Source: Sphingobacterium arenae (GTDB lineage Bacteria > Bacteroidota > Bacteroidia > Sphingobacteriales > Sphingobacteriaceae). From it: DNA of 64,000 nt. Of the stretch, positions 62,745 through 64,000 are shown in pieces; position 1 is the first letter of the stretch, and each line of letters starts with the position of its first letter. The DNA is taken from assembly GCF_014692505.1 (NCBI RefSeq), contig NZ_JACNYK010000001.1:1249922-1313921 (forward strand). The letters are read 5' to 3'. The notes beneath the pieces are model-generated. The model saw nothing but the letters and a program-made list of their open reading frames with translations, made no database searches and had not been told where the DNA came from. A program made the position numbers and the translations under genes.

Positions 62745-62779
62745 TGGAGATGCTTAAAATTGCGTTTTGAACATCTCCA
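62745..62779 (-). terminator. Probable terminator of the DksA-like gene
   Basis: 8-bp stem tggagatg/catctcca with a long AT loop followed by a T run on the minus strand, 20 bp after the DksA-like stop. Confidence 0.5.
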
Positions 62780-62798
62780 CTTTAGTTTCATATTAATA

Positions 62799-63179
62799 TT
62801 AATACTGTTTGTTTTTCGCTTCAATACTCAACGTCGTGTGTGGGACAGCTTTTAAACGTTCCTTTTGGATAAGCTTACCCGTTTCCCGACAGATACCATA
62901 CGTTTTGTTTTCAATACGTACCAAAGCAGCGTCTAGATTGTCAATGAATTTTTTCTGGCGAGCTGCAAGCTGGTTGGTTTGTTCTTTTTCCAATGTGGCA
63001 GAACCATCTTCTAAAGTCTTGTATGTTCCCGCAGTGTCATCGGTGCCATTCGCGTTGCTACTGCTCAACGCAGAAGTCAGTGCAGCAAGTTCTTCTTTCG
63101 CGATGCGAAGCTTTGCAAGAATAATTTCTTTAAACTCTTGAAGTTCAGCGTCACTGTAGCGTGTTTTTTCTGTACTCAT
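62799..63179 (-). CDS. TraR/DksA family protein without the Cys4 zinc site
   Basis: Protein of 126 residues with the DksA-like coiled coil (about 10-90) and C-terminal YGICRETGKLIQKERLKAVP motif. The four zinc cysteines of canonical TraR/DksA (C-x2-C...C-x2-C) are reduced to one, as in most Bacteroidota homologues, so zinc binding is unlikely. It may bind RNA polymerase through the secondary channel. It starts 9 bp after the ileS stop and so is probably cotranscribed with ileS. Confidence 0.85.
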   Translation of the reverse strand: MSTEKTRYSDAELQEFKEIILAKLRIAKEELAALTSALSSSNANGTDDTAGTYKTLEDGSATLEKEQTNQLAARQKKFIDNLDAALVRIENKTYGICRETGKLIQKERLKAVPHTTLSIEAKNKQY

Positions 63180-63187
63180 TCTAATAA

Positions 63188-64000
63188 TTAAATTTTATCA
63201 ACAATTACTCTTAACTCCTTACCATCGATCTCTACAGGATCTCCGGACTCCAATGATGCTTCTTTAAAATCAATAGAGTTTGCCAGAATTTCGGTGCAAA
63301 TATACGATAAATTATTTTCTACAGCTTCTTGTATTTCAGTATTATGCGTTATGGTAACGTTAATTCGATCTGTAACCTCAAACCCCTTCTCCTTACGAAG
63401 GTTTTGTATGCGGTTAATCAATTCCCTAGATAGCCCTTCTTGTTTTAATTCTGGCGTAATATGGATATCTAGCGCAACCGTTAATTTCCCTAGATTTGCT
63501 ACCTGCCATCCGGCGACATCTTCTGCTATAATCTCCACATCTTCCGGTGTGATGCTGTAGGGCGTATCTGCCAGTGGCAAAACGCCCTGGCTTTCCAGTA
63601 CACCGATCTGTTCGACATCTAATGCTTGGATAGCAGCCACAACCATTTTCATATCCTTTCCTACTTTTGCACCAAGTACCTTAAAATTTGGTTTTATTTT
63701 CTTTTTAATTATTCCGGCCGTGTCCGTAATAAAAGAAACCTCCTTCATATTCGTTTCCGATAGAATAAGCTCTTTGACCTTTTCTACTTTTTCCTGGAAA
63801 GCATTGTCCAATACCGGGACCAAAATTTTATTTAAGGGTTGACGGACATTGATTCCTGTTTTCTTCCGTAAGGATAATGTCAGTGAGGATATATCTTGTG
63901 CCAGTGCCATGCGTTCTTCCAGATCCTTGTCTACCAGTTCGCTGTGGTAGCTTGGAAAATTCGCTAGGTGTACGGATTCGTATGTCTCCTTACGCGATCC
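63188..64000 (-). CDS. ileS: Isoleucyl-tRNA synthetase, C-terminal part
   Basis: The frame from the stop at 63188 stays open to the right window edge, so the gene continues beyond 64000. The visible 270 residues are the anticodon-binding region and C-terminal extension of a Bacteroidota/eukaryote-type IleRS: HLANFPSYHSELVDKDLEER, LSLRKKTGINVRQPLNKILV, and the terminal beta domain with ELKQEGLSRELINRIQNLRK. The catalytic HIGH and KMSKS motifs lie outside the window. Confidence 0.92.
   Translation of the reverse strand, partial: GSRKETYESVHLANFPSYHSELVDKDLEERMALAQDISSLTLSLRKKTGINVRQPLNKILVPVLDNAFQEKVEKVKELILSETNMKEVSFITDTAGIIKKKIKPNFKVLGAKVGKDMKMVVAAIQALDVEQIGVLESQGVLPLADTPYSITPEDVEIIAEDVAGWQVANLGKLTVALDIHITPELKQEGLSRELINRIQNLRKEKGFEVTDRINVTITHNTEIQEAVENNLSYICTEILANSIDFKEASLESGDPVEIDGKELRVIVDKI

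Overview
The window is a chromosomal segment of a Bacteroidota bacterium, most likely family Sphingobacteriaceae (Sphingobacterium/Olivibacter/Pedobacter relatives). The evidence is a SusC/SusD pair, a GLPGLI protein, GldC, a DUF4834 protein, HYC_CC_PP, an S46 peptidase, an Hc1-type histone-like protein, and promoters of the Bacteroidota type (TAnnTTTG at -7). No rRNA, tRNA, phage, IS transposase or CRISPR array was seen. Most of the segment is housekeeping DNA, densely coded on both strands.

Layout. 0-2.2 kb: histidine kinase and OmpR-type regulator. 2.3-7 kb: SusD and SusC. 7.2-10.7 kb: mtgA and mutS. 11-16.6 kb: outer-membrane barrel protein, trmN6, phosphodiesterase, MerR regulator, deoxyhypusine-synthase-like enzyme, rdgB. 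17.3-19.9 kb: large OstA/LptA-like protein. 20.3-24.6 kb: tilS, PH-domain protein, DUF4834, recF, DUF721, tsaC. 24.7-28.6 kb: asnS, sucC, lolD. 28.6-30.7 kb: an odd trio (half ATP-grasp protein, HAD protein lacking its nucleophile, LacI regulator). 30.7-35.3 kb: two dihydrolipoyl dehydrogenases, DUF3817, thioesterase, azurin-like lipoprotein. 35.6-38 kb: floA, kdsC-like, maf. 38-41.2 kb: TonB receptor with a metal-binding N-terminus plus HYC_CC_PP. 41.4-45.2 kb: trpDFBA behind a leader peptide and attenuator. 45.4-54.6 kb: RclA-like flavoenzyme, ABC ATPase, acyltransferase, M20 peptidase, barrel protein plus GLPGLI, Hc1. 54.7-64 kb: S46 peptidase, DEAD-box helicase, gldC, EVE protein, thioesterase, RmlD-like reductase, M28 peptidase, lspA, DksA-like protein and the 3' end of ileS.

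Three non-coding or cryptic structures stand out. (1) A family of composite interspersed repeats of about 300-400 bp occurs at 10.7, 12.35, 19.9 and 26.2 kb. They are built from hairpin modules whose stem arms differ between copies but stay complementary, while flanks (GTCGC/GCGAC) and loop motifs (TGTAGAA, TTTTGCAC) are conserved. Two such modules sit in inverted orientation inside an element, a BIME-like layout with covarying stems. (2) At 16740-17264 there is a tract of 25 degenerate 21-bp (7-codon) repeats with no indels but with in-frame stops. (3) The trpD leader encodes a 15-residue peptide with three consecutive Trp codons followed by a strong terminator, a textbook attenuator.

Several genes (trmN6, tilS, lolD, a DEAD-box helicase, the OstA-like gene) have a -7 box ending 4-5 nt before the start codon, which suggests leaderless mRNAs.
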